A stretch of 64,000 bases of DNA from Syncephalastrum monosporum B8922 (lineage: Eukaryota; Mucoromycota; Mucoromycetes; Mucorales; Syncephalastraceae). This document shows positions 43,501-54,496 of this stretch, piece by piece. The position numbers and the translations under genes are program-made. Each line of letters starts with the position of its first letter. Positions within the stretch are counted from its first letter, which is position 1. The stretch lies in contig JNEN01001207.1 in assembly GCA_000697355.1 (NCBI GenBank), positions 310,001 through 374,000 of the forward strand, in the 5' to 3' direction. The notes below the pieces were generated by a model that saw only the letters and a list, made by a program, of their open reading frames with translations, did no database searches and had not been told where the DNA came from.

Positions 43501-46500
43501 ATGAAGTTTGGCAAGACTCTTTTGCAGAACCAGATTCCCGAGTGGTCCAAGAACTACGTCTCATACAAGGCCCTCAAGAAGTCGATCAACGAAGCCAGCT
43601 CGCACAATCCGCCCACCGAGGAAGCCATCACGGGTATGGATTATCTTCTTATAGTGGACACATTGTGTATATGTGTGTGAGCGATGCGCTCATGCGAGGA
43701 TAGCCATCTTTTTCCAGCTGGATCGTGAATTGGAGAAGGTCAACACATTTTATGCATACAAGCAATCGCAAGTCGATCGGCGGCTGTGGATCCTTTCTGA
43801 AAAGTACCACCAGTACTATCCTGCGGTGAAGAACAACAGCGCCACGTCTCCTGACGTCAAAGAGGAGCTCGTGAGTGCGCTCCAGGAGACCCGGGCTCAG
43901 ATTAACCGCATTATGTGGTATGCCGAGCTGAATACCAAAGGTTTCAGAAAAATCCTTAAGAAGTACGTCATCCCCGTCATTTAGACTTTTTGCTCATTTG
44001 CGTCACATCCTCCTGTGTATGTAGACTCGACAAAAAGCTGGGTTTGGAGACACAAACCGTCTATTGGCAGACAAAGGTAAGGCACTTTGCCACCGATTTG
44101 GATACGGTAAACAAACCCCTCCTTTCTAGGTATCGGTGCTTCCTTTCGTGTCTCATGCACGCTTACGCTCGGAGGTGGAGAAGCTCACAAAGTGGATCTC
44201 GACCCTTTCGCCGGGCGACGATCGCTCCTTGACCCGCGAGCCCACTATCCGCCACCCTGCCTCCGTCTCGGTCAAGATGCCTCAGCCTTCTACGATTGGC
44301 AGGCACGGCAGTGTCTTGACAGATGAAGAGAACATGCAGCTCGCCAATCTGATTGAGAAAGACGATGCGAACGCGGTCGCCGCTCTCTTGGAGGCAAAGT
44401 CGCTCAGCGGCAAATCCAAAAAAGAAGCTGATCAGGTAAGCGTTTGCTCAATTTTAGTGGTTCCAATTCGCGTTTTTGCGTAACCACACGTGTGTTTCCT
44501 TTAATAGACCGGCTATGCACTCTTGGAGCTCGCGACCCAGCGCGGGTCACTCGAATGCCTGGAGTATCTGATCAAGCATATCGTCACGCCCTTGAATCAC
44601 AGGGACATTAACGACCGCAACCTGCTCCACAAGCTCTGCATCCTTGCGGGCGAAAACAGCGACCCAGGTGTGACGTCTGCGCCTACTTTGAGCAAGCTTC
44701 TAGAGCTCGCGCCGAATCTCGCACTGCAGCAAGACTTTGCTCGTCGGCGTCCTCTCCATTATGCGTGCGAATTTGGTCAGGCCCAGGCTGCCCGTCTTCT
44801 GCTGGAGCATGCGAAGACGCATGGACACTACAAGCAATCCGGCTTTGCGGAAGGCGCATGGCAAGACCGCGAAGGTCACACGCCTTTCTTTCTGGCTATC
44901 CTCCATGGCAATCACGAGACTTTGGATGTTCTCATTGACGTCGGTCACGTAGCAAGCGTCGATGGCGTTTTTACTGGTAATTATTCACATGGCCGCATCA
45001 GACCACAGCTCGCTGATTTTGTTATCGATATAGACAAAGACGAAAAGCAGCCCAACGGTAGCAATATCCTCAACCAGCTCGAGTCCGTCCCGGAGTTTGC
45101 ACGATTCTCGCACCATCCTTCTTCAGTCGCGCTGGCCTGCAGCATCGGCAACGATAAACTGCTCCGCCTGCTCATCTCCAAGGGCGCGGCCGTGGATTTG
45201 GCGGACGAAGATGGTGAAACAGCGTTGCATATTGCTGTGCGTAAGAACTTTGTGCAAGGGGTGCGTAGCCTAATCGAGTATGGTCATGCCAATGTCAACC
45301 TCGCGGAGAAAATCAATGCGTGGACGCCCCTCATGGTCGCTGGTACGTCAAGTGACATAGTAGAGTGTGCATGGTTCGACTCATAGGCACTTCACTTGCA
45401 TGATAGCCATTGAAGGGTGCACAGAGATCGCCCAGATCCTCCTGGACGCGGGTGCGGACAAAACACCTGAAGATCACAACGGCTGGGCGGCGTACGAGCA
45501 CGCCGTGTTCCGTGGGTACCTTGACATTGGTCGGATGACGAAGCCAGATGAAACAAAGCCGTTTGCGCACACCCCAAGCACGGTCCTCAACGGCGACAGC
45601 AAGACGAACGGCAGCCACATCACCAAGGCGCGCTCGCGTGCCAGCCGCTTGTATGGCCACAAATATCTGACAGACGAATCCATGATCATCATCACGCTCG
45701 GCTCGAATGACATTCGTAACGCACTCTCGCAATGCTTTGTCCAGCTCGACAAGACTCTTTCGGACGAGCGCCGTCTCTCAATCGCCATCTCGGCTAAGGG
45801 CGCGTATGGTGATGTGCCCATCATTGACTTGCCCACCGACAACGAGCAGCACCTGCAGCATCCCGAGCCCATCGTACTGTTCGCCTCCAAACCTGAAGAC
45901 ATTGTCCTGCGTTTTGACGTGGTTGAGACCTTTGGGTCGACCGCTCCAGAGAACGTCCTTGCGCGTGGTACCGCTGTGCTTGCCACCGATCAGATCTTCA
46001 CAAAGTCGCGTGGGTTCCAGGGCCGAGTCTCGGGTAACTCCTCCCTTCGTGGCGCTCAAAACATTCCCTTGATCCAAGCCTCGACACTCGAGTACATTGG
46101 CACGCTCGGCTTCGAGTATGTGGTCGTCACTCCGTTCGAGCACCCGAAAATGACAGTCGGTGATCGCTACACCTACTACAAGTCGCTAGACACAAAGGTA
46201 AGAAACGGGAAGGGGGTAAAAAAAGTGGTATCCTGACGGTGTTTTGTCAGATCATTGGTCATCGTGGCTCGGGCATGAACAAGCGCGAGGCCCAGCTCCA
46301 GGTCGGCGAGAACACCGTCTTGTCTTTCATCACGGCTGCATCGCTGGGTGCCGAGTATATCGAATTTGGTAAGCCAAACATAATAACCGTGTATCTATTA
46401 TTGAGTTGGGAACTGACCTTTCGATAGACGTCCAGCTCACCAAAGACCTTGTACCTGTCATTTACCACGACTGGACTGTGACCGAATCCGGCTTCGACAT

Positions 46501-47554
46501 TCCCTTGAACGCGATCACGTCCGAGCAGTTCCTCAACCTGCGTCCCTCGGGCCATATCAAGGAGTATCACACCGGTGTCAGTGATGGCGTATACGGTGAA
46601 GTCTTGTCAACATCGCCGCGCGCTTCCGCGAACGAATCTATCCCAGACCACAGCCACCTCATCACGACGGCGTCGTCTCCTTCGAAGCGCATGAACCGTT
46701 CACATTCGGTGGGCTCAATTGACGACTCGCCCGCAGGCGGTCGCTTCTCGCGGCGCCAGGAACTGACCCGAACCAACAAGCTGGGCAAACTCAAAGGCAA
46801 TGGTCCTGAAAGCATCCAGGCACCTTTCACCACTTTGGCTGAAGCACTCAAAGTAAGTTTGAAAAGAGAGTTTAAGCTTTTTACGTGCTCACATGGCGAG
46901 CAAATTATTAGAAAATTCCCAAGTCGGCCGGATGCAACATTGAAGTCAAATACCCGATGGTGGATGAAGCCGAGGGTGACGAGCTGCACCAGTTCCAAGA
47001 GTTGAATATCTTTGTGGACACAATCCTCAACTGCGTCTACGACCACATTGAAGAGGATCGACGCATCATCTTCTCGTCCTTCCATCCCGAAGTGTGCCTT
47101 TTCCTCAATCTGAAGCAACCCAACTACCCGGTGTTCTTCTTGACCGATGCGGGCACGCTGCCGATGGCGGACGTTCGGTGCAACTCGCTGCAGGGTGCGG
47201 TGCGGTTCGCCAAGCAAGCCGATTTACTGGGTATTGTGTCTGCAAGCGAGCCCATCTTGCAGGCGCCGCGGATGTGCAAAGTGATCAAGGAATCGGGTCT
47301 GCTCCTGTTCACATACGGCGTGCTCAACAACGAAGTCGAGAACGCAGTAGCGCAGAAGAACTATGGCGTGGACGCGGTGATTGTGGTAAGTAGGATAGGA
47401 TCAGGTTCAAGAAGAAAGAGCTGACGGGAATATGGCGACGTAGGATTCTGTCTTAGCTGTGCGCAAGGGCCTACGAGGCGAGACCCAAACGCCGCCTAAA
47501 ATCCAGACACCCCCCAACGGCACGGCCGTCGTAGAGTCGAACTCTTTACATTAG
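43501..47554 (+). CDS. GDE1: SPX-ankyrin-GDPD glycerophosphodiesterase (Gde1-like)
   Basis: This enzyme hydrolyses glycerophosphocholine and related diesters to glycerol-3-phosphate, linking phospholipid turnover with phosphate supply. The SPX domain opens with MKFGKTLLQNQIPEW and YVSYKALKKSI and continues through DRELEKVNTFYAYK. It senses inositol pyrophosphates in this family. The central ankyrin repeats include RRPLHYACEFGQAQAARLLL and EDGETALHIAVRKNF. A C2-like linker (residues after NALSQCFVQLD) leads to the GDPD barrel: IIGHRGSG, GENTVLSF, EYIEFDVQLTKDLVPVIYHD. These supply the catalytic His-Arg, Glu/Asp and His. A Ser/Arg-rich insert of about 85 codons lies inside the barrel (46590-46850). 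About nine introns are present. The length and domain order match yeast Gde1. Confidence 0.94.
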
Positions 47555-47664
47555 AACATGATGAGCGAACGAGTGAGTCGAGAAGCCAACACATGGAGCA
47601 TATATGTGGATGTGTGTAAAATATGCGTGTGTATGTCGTATTGTTTTCGCACATTATGGTTTTA

Positions 47665-50600
47665 TTATTGCTGCTTCCGCGCAATGCCTGCGTTGATGAT
47701 GATCTTTTTCGGACTTGCCAGCCGTCTGTGTTTGTCTGCTCGTTTCGCCAGCAAATCGTCATCCTCATCTTCATCGTGGGATCTTTTTGGGATAGGAAGG
47801 TCGGGTTTTGTGTCCATTTCTTCGCTTGACGATGGAGGAGGGGGAGAGGGCGATGATGATGGAGGTTGCTCCTCCTCTTTTGGTTTCGCTTCCGTGTCGT
47901 CCTCGTCGTCATCTTCATAGTCCACGAGCGGTTTACTGCCCGAGCTACTCGTCGACTCCTTATCATCCTCCTCCTTAGTATCGTCGGGTTGACTAAAGTA
48001 TTCTTCTTCGTCCATATTGACAGTGGATGAGGTCCAGCCCCCTGTTCGTTTGGAATTGATCGATTCATTGTCGCTCGCGACGCTCGCCTCTCGCTGCTCT
48101 TTCTCTGCATGGTTCTCATCATACTTTGCTCGTAGTAACCGGCACGTCGAGACGTAGCTGATGGTATCCATGACTGTGCCAAACTGCGGCACAAGATGGT
48201 TGAGCAGTAATTTAATGTTCTCCTACGGGGCTGTCAATAAAAAGCGAAACACTGGTTTTTTTTCTCTCATTTTTTTTTACCTTTCGGATGTAATCGAGCA
48301 GTTCAAGACAAGCCGAGTTGAGCAAATTATCTCGACCGTCGGTATCCAAGAGCACGCGGATGGTAGGCTCGAACACATTGTGGTTAATCAGATTACGGAC
48401 GTAGAAGTCATCTCGTGTTCCGACGCACGCACGGATCACCCGTAATGCAGCTACAAGTCCGCCCCAACGCGTGGGTTAGGGAAAAAAATAACAAGAGAGA
48501 ACAAGAACTAGAGCTTACCGAGCTTGAGGTAAATCTCAGGGCACCGGTAGAGCTGGACAATCTTGACAAAGCAGTTGGTGGATAATAAAAGGAATTTGCT
48601 CCGGAAGGAATGCTGTCGAACAATAAAGCAAAGTATGTCACAAATGTACAGATACAGCTCGCCCTGTTCCTGAGAGAGTTGCAACGCTTCGATCGGCCCT
48701 ATTCATGATGCACGATGGTTAAACTCGGTCTTCGCATTGCCTAGTCCACTTTTTTTCTTTACCATCCAGCTTGATGTTTTTCGTGCTGAGGGTCTCCATG
48801 GGCTCTAACAGGTACCGGGCATACAGGTCGTAAAAAGTCGTCAAAAACTGCTCAGCCTCTGGATCCTGTTTCCGGGCCATCTGGAATCATAGTAAGTTTC
48901 ATCACCCCACAGATATCCATTTTGTGTACCTCAGTCGCCATGGCGGTACCTGGCAGGGGTCCACTGCCAGGGTCGAGGAGCACTTTGAGCATTTCGGTGT
49001 ATTGCATCTTGAGGTTCGCGTCAGTGTCGCTAATGAGACGAGAGACGATTGTGTACAGCACGGTCTTTTCGAGCGGGTCTTCCTTGGCTTGCAAGCCAAG
49101 ATGGGTCCGTGCGAGGGAGGTATCGAGCTCGATGACGGACAGCAGTACGAGGCAAGCCGAAGTGCGCAGCTGTTCGTCAGGATGAGTCAGCGCAAAGGAG
49201 ATAGTGCTGAAGAACCCATGGGCGGCGAGTGCTCTAGGTCACCGGTGAGTTAAGCAGTCCGGTGAAATTTCTTTTTCTTTCTTACTTGTAAAGACCGGCC
49301 CGGGCAGAGGCTTGCAAGGATTTTGCCATGATACAGAGCTGGACGATGAACTTGCTGGCATCGGTCTTTTTTTCAAAGGACACATCGTCGTCTTTGAAAA
49401 TGCGAAAAAGGTCGGTCAGGAACTTTGAATTATGCTGAAAGTGATTAATAATGTCGATATGGTTGAAGAAGATCAGAGAATGCACGATAGAGACAAAGGC
49501 ATCGTCATTTGTCTCGGGGAGGATGGCGTCCTTGAGGTAGCGTAGCCGGTAGGTCTGGTGGATTTTGGAAAGTGTGGCCTCGTCCTTGATGGGTACCACC
49601 GGATCGACCTTGGTGCACTTTGCTAAGAATTCACGGTGTTTTGCTTTCATTTTCGGTGTCTCGGGGTTATCTAACAGGCTGCATGAGCAAAGATAAAAAA
49701 TGCATGTCGTTAGGTTAATGCGTTACATTCAAGCATGCCGACTACGCCAAGGATGATTTCGTCCCGGATGATGTATTCGATGATTGTATTGTCGTTCAGC
49801 ATAACTGAATGTGGTGAGAAGAGCCGTCCTTTTCAAATAGGTGCCTGGGACTTACTGATTGCCTTGGTAATGGTATACAGTTTATGCAAATCATCAATGC
49901 TTTCGAGATCCTCGCAGGTCTCAAATAGCAGCAGAAGCTTATCGATATAGTTCTAAATGCGGGGCATAAGTTTTCGTGCAAGGCTATAGGTTTTTTGTGC
50001 TACCTCAATTAGAATGAAGGACGCTAATCGATCCTTCTCCTGTATGGTTTTTGCGTTTGACAGGACATGCGCAATATCGGAGAGGTTGGCGAGTTCGGGC
50101 GCGGGGAGGGCAGCGGGTTCGGGGACGTCTTGGCCATAAGGAGGCGTGGATTCCTGATCATCTGTATCGGAATCTGCCATGGTAAGTGTACAAGTTCGCC
50201 CAGTTTGCCTATCAATGGAATGTACCTCTTGCCCTCGCCATTTCCTGCTTATGTGTGATGTTGCGCCTGCCAAACTTAAAATTAGGACCAAGAACACGAC
50301 CATCGTAAAGAAAGAAAAAAGAGAGAATGGTTATCCACGTGCCATATCTTGTCGCAGCTGTCTGATTTCTCGAAACTCAATGCCAAGTCATGTGCAGTGT
50401 CCTCGGTCCAGACAATGAGTGTATCTTGTAGGATGATATCAGCCATGGATCACTCCATTATCGTTCGGTAACGAGAGTATTACCTTGTTGCCGCTGGTAT
50501 ACCTTGCGCTTGTGAATCTTTGAGATCAAGAGGGGTGACTGATCTTTTTCGGAACGGACAACAAGTTCATCGGGTTCGTCGTCCGAAGCCTGTGGCGAGA

Positions 50601-50826
50601 TTAGTGGCCGTGCGTTGGAATAGGAAGAGAGACACGCGTGCGATCGAAAAGCATGAGGAGAAAAAGAGGGAAGATTACGACCACTTACGGTTGTGTATAT
50701 ACAAAAACCTGTGCCTTGATCCTCCCATCCGCCTTCGGTGTCCAGCTTGTAGAGCTTGACACGAAAAGCGTTTGGGGTTGTCTTTGAGTCATCAGGCTGG
50801 TTGTGGTTTCCGACTTCTTCCGCCAT
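47665..50826 (-). CDS. PSY2: Protein phosphatase 4 regulatory subunit 3 (Psy2/SMEK)
   Basis: This is a targeting subunit of the PP4 phosphatase, involved in DNA-damage recovery and other signalling. The N-terminus carries the EVH1/PH-like domain: RVKLYKLDTEGGWEDQGTG, then LLISKIHKRKVYQRQ, then LIVWTEDTAHDLALSFE. The SMEK-specific armadillo-like region follows: LIVWTE domain end, VMLNDNTIIEYIIRDEI, ILGVVGMLE, KAKHREFLAKC, IHQTYRLRYLKDAILPE and FFNHIDIINH. The tail is strongly acidic and Ser-rich (EEDDKESTSSSG, DYEDDDEDDTE) and ends in a basic segment (KRADKHRRLASPKK) that may be a nuclear localisation signal. About ten introns are present. It is convergent with the SPX-GDPD gene, about 110 bp apart. 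Confidence 0.93.
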
Positions 50827-51941
50827 GGTGGAATATGAAAAGGAAATAAGAGCAGTGAGGGAAATAGGAATAAAAAAAAAAAAGGCCGTTTGCGAAGGTG
50901 TTTTTGCGTCGGTATCGATAAAGGTCGAAAAAGAAATGAGACTGCTGCGATGCAGACGGGTTAGGATTGAACTGCTAATTCAGAGCGTGCGATCTGTTTT
51001 TACAGTTTCTTTTACAATGTATATAAGGACGTCGATCGTGAATGTAAGCCGAACCGCGGCGCGCACGGCTTTTATCAAAAACGTCTTTTTTGCTTTTCAC
51101 TCCATTTTCCAACTCAGTGACGTGGCCCTTTTTTTTTTATATATATTTTTGCCTCTTTTCTAGCTTTCCTCAGTTTTTTCCTTTGTTTTTTACATCCCCT
51201 TTAACTTTCTTTTGTGCTTTAACTTTCTTTTGTGCCCTGTTGAAACCGATCTTTCGCTTTTGTCTTTGGTCAGGGTTTTCGTGGAGACCATCAAAGTGAT
51301 ATGCCTGAGGCAGCCCGTCTTTGGCCATCATGTACGTAAATATCGGGATTTCGCTCTGCAGCTTCTCGCAAAAGACAGAGCTTATTTATAGCCAAACTAT
51401 ATGCAGCCTGCTAGGTTCGCGTGGCCGAGCAGGGCGAGAGGCGGGTAAGGGAAAGCTTAAGCAAGCTTGAGTATTTAAAGCGTCTGTGTCTCGTGATCCT
51501 GCGGGAGTTTGAGTGTGTGTGTGTGAGCGTGTTAAAAGTGTAGGATTTACTTTTATGCGTTTCATGTGCCCCGGCCATCTTTCCCGGTATCCAAACCTGC
51601 GCATGCCCATGTTGCTACCGTCGTCTCTACATGATAGGGTAAAGAGAAGGCATCTGACCGTTTTTCGTCGTGAAGACACCGAAGACAGGGACTGAAGAAC
51701 TTGCATAATCGTCCGTTTGAGTCAGCCGCATATCCTTAAGAACAACTTGAAGAGCTTTCAGGTCCTAATTAGCATTGCTCATATCATTTGACGGATGAGC
51801 AATGATAATGGAAATTCAGACGCGGGAAAATCCCAAGCCCCATACATTCGGAGCGTTATACTTCATATAAGATTTGCCTTTTTCTTTTTTGTTCTGCCTT
51901 CTTTCTTCTCATCTATTTCACTACATTTTTATCCCAGCAGC
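50827..51941. promoter_or_regulatory. Divergent intergenic region (PSY2 / D2HGDH-like)
   Basis: This 1.1-kb gap has strong pyrimidine-rich tracts at 51125-51260, a GT-repeat at about 51510-51530 and a T-rich tract at 51870-51930 directly upstream of the flavoenzyme start. No coding signal was credited. Confidence 0.45.
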
Positions 51942-53995
51942 ATGACGCATGGATTCCAACTGACTGCACTGACCTGCGACAAGCTTGATCGTGTCAAGCG
52001 CGACCCGCGTTACAAGAAGGTCGGTTATCTGCATGAAACAAAGGTCGACACAAGCGCGAACAGCTCACCTCCCACAAATATACGTATACAGATTACCGAT
52101 AAGGACATTGCATATTTCGAAACCATCTTGCCACACTGGCGCGTGCTCGTGAAAAGCGAAATCCCGGAGAAGGTCCATCTCGAGTATGCTAACGACTGGT
52201 ACAATGTGTACCGCGCCAACACGCCCGTCATCCTTTTGCCAGAGACGACGGAGCATGTGTCGGAGATCCTAAAATACTGCAACCAAGAGTCGATCGCTGT
52301 AGTTCCACAGAGCGGTAATACCGGTGCCTCCGGAGGTAAGCACAGCTGGCACCTGGTTTCGCACGAAAAAGAAGCCTTAGTCCTTTTACTTCACAGGCAG
52401 CGTCCCCGTCTTTGATGAGATCATCATCAGCACGCGCGTCTTGAACCAGATCCGGTCATTTGATGCGTTACGAGGTGACTTGGTGTGCGAAGCCGGCTGT
52501 GTTCTACAGGATCTCGACGAATATCTTTCTGAGGCGGGATTTCAGGTACGATAATTCTCCGTACGGGAAATAGCATGCGAATTAAAGACACCTCAGGTGC
52601 CTCTCGACCTACCTGCGCGTCATATCTGCCGCATCGGCGGCAACATCTCGACCAACGCGGGCGGTATTCGGCAGATGCGATTCGGTAACTTGCACGGCAA
52701 TGTCATGGGCCTCGAAGTGGTATGTTTGCAGTCAATATGGGTTTAGCGGTTCCGTGCCTCATGAATGGAAAGGTTCTCCCGGATGGCACCATTCTCGACA
52801 ATTTGACGACCATGCGCAAGGATAACACGGGCTATCATCTCAAGAACTTGTTTATTGGTTCGGAAGGCACGCTTGGGTTCGTTACGGCTGTCTCAATCGC
52901 TACGCAGCGGATCCGACCCGCCGTCAATGTGTTCTTGTTGGCTTTCCGCAGCTTTGAAGACGTTGTCAAGGCGTATACGCTTGCGCGTCGCGAGTTGCCC
53001 GAGACGGTGGCGGCTTTTGAGGTCTTGGACAATGACACAATTCAGGTGGTGCGTGGGCAAGACTTTCAAATTCCCAAAGGCAGCGTTTTCCCCATCAATG
53101 ACACTCATCCTTTCTATGTTGTGATGGAAACGGCTGGAAAAGACAAGGATATCGAAGACATGGTAACAAAAGGCAACTGGGTCTGTTGAAAGCAAAAGCT
53201 TACCGGTCATCCCACTACACATAATACGATATATGTAGAGAGCGGACAGATTCATCAAGTTCCTTAAGGAAGAGCAAGTGACCTTGGATAGTGCCGTCGC
53301 CCGGACACCCGAAGAGGTAAAATGCGTTTATAAGAGTAGAAAACTGAGTGTCCTAAATTGGGCATCACTTACGCGACACAGATTGAGAGGTTCTGGTCCT
53401 GGCGTAATAATGTCCCGAAAGCCATTGTGCAGAGCGCCCCATCGTCAATCCACTTTGACGTGTCGCTTCCCTTGCCTGAGCTGTACAACCTGGTCAAAGC
53501 CTGTCGCGAGTGGGCGATGACAGAGGGTTTGATCGGTCCCGATATTCTTGCTGTATATGGCTATGGCCACGTTGGAGATGGCAACATGCACCTGACGATC
53601 CCGGCCTTGCGCGACGACGAGGCGCTGCGCGTGAAGATTGATGATTTCGTCTACGGCTGGACGGCGCAGTTCAGCGGCAGCTGCAGTGCAGAGCACGGTA
53701 TCGGACTGATGAAGGTGCGTACGGGTTGTGTTTAAAAGAAAAAAGAAGGGAAAGACAGCATTTTCGTACTTTGCAAATGCTACATGAAAACTGACCTGCA
53801 TCCTATCGCATATCATCCTTTTTTTAGTCGCCGTACCTTGCATTTACCAAATCAAGCACAATGATTGCCAATATGCGCAAAATCAAAGACTTGTTTGACC
53901 CCAAGGGCATTATGAACCCTTACAAGGTGTTCCCGACCAAGGAACAGGAAGAACACGGCGAGGTAGTGCGCCGAAGTGCGCAAGCAGGATGTTAA
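51942..53995 (+). CDS. D-2-hydroxyglutarate dehydrogenase-like FAD enzyme
   Basis: This FAD-linked 2-hydroxyacid dehydrogenase belongs to the family with yeast Dld2/Dld3 and human D2HGDH. The FAD-binding (PCMH) domain includes [19 protein letters not shown] and [40 protein letters not shown] and [11 protein letters not shown]. The C-terminal cap has [15 protein letters not shown] with metal-binding His residues, [10 protein letters not shown] and [10 protein letters not shown]. Seven introns were placed; the one at 52719-52770 ends in AAG. The substrate-pocket position that is Lys in YKYDLSLP of relatives is His here (IHFDVSLP), and the FAD loop differs from the usual GGNTGLVGG. The N-terminus from 51942 shows no strong mitochondrial leader; an upstream in-frame ATG at 51795 adds a Phe-rich stretch that looks like translated UTR. 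Confidence 0.88.
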
Positions 53996-54496
53996 ATAGG
54001 ATGTAGATGTATTTATAGTACGAAAAAGAACGATAAACATGGCTGTGTCACCGACGCGGTACAAAGAATGATGCATTGCATTCATTTGCGACGTACAGTA
54101 TTAGCCTGCTGGATATGGTGAAATTGTAATCCCGTACATAGACCGTGGTCTCTGTGTGCATTCGCGCGTGTATATTGACGGGCATTTATGGGATACTTTT
54201 TTTCAGCAAACGCTCGGTAAGAGTATAAGCAAAAGGAGACAAGAGCATGGGACAGAATAGAGAGAGAGTGTGTGTGTGTGGTGGAAGTAAGGGTGTTTGG
54301 AATTATTTTAGAAGTACAGAAGAACTGAACAATCCCTGCCAAGTGTTGGCACAAAAGAAAAATAAGCATCTTAACAGGGAGTAAAGAAGTGTGCGAAAGC
54401 GTGCGGTGTGTTTGCTGAAATATAGAGCGAGTGCTTTTTGTGTTGCTGATTAAGAAAAAAGTACGTGGTGGTGCAAGTTTTTGATGGCGTGTTCTA
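53996..54496. other. Convergent 3' region (D2HGDH-like / kelch-BTB)
   Basis: This AT-rich sequence contains a GA/GT-repeat tract at about 54260-54282 and holds the 3' flanks of two convergent genes. No coding signal was seen. Confidence 0.5.

Noticed and set aside
45474..45986. 170-codon antisense frame within the SPX-GDPD gene
   Set aside because: It is a shadow of the C2-like/ankyrin linker coding region with no motif of its own.
51795..51941. Upstream in-frame ATG of the D2HGDH-like gene
   Set aside because: It would add a polar start and then a Phe-rich stretch from a T-rich tract. This looks like 5' UTR and not like a mitochondrial presequence, so the downstream ATG at 51942 was used.
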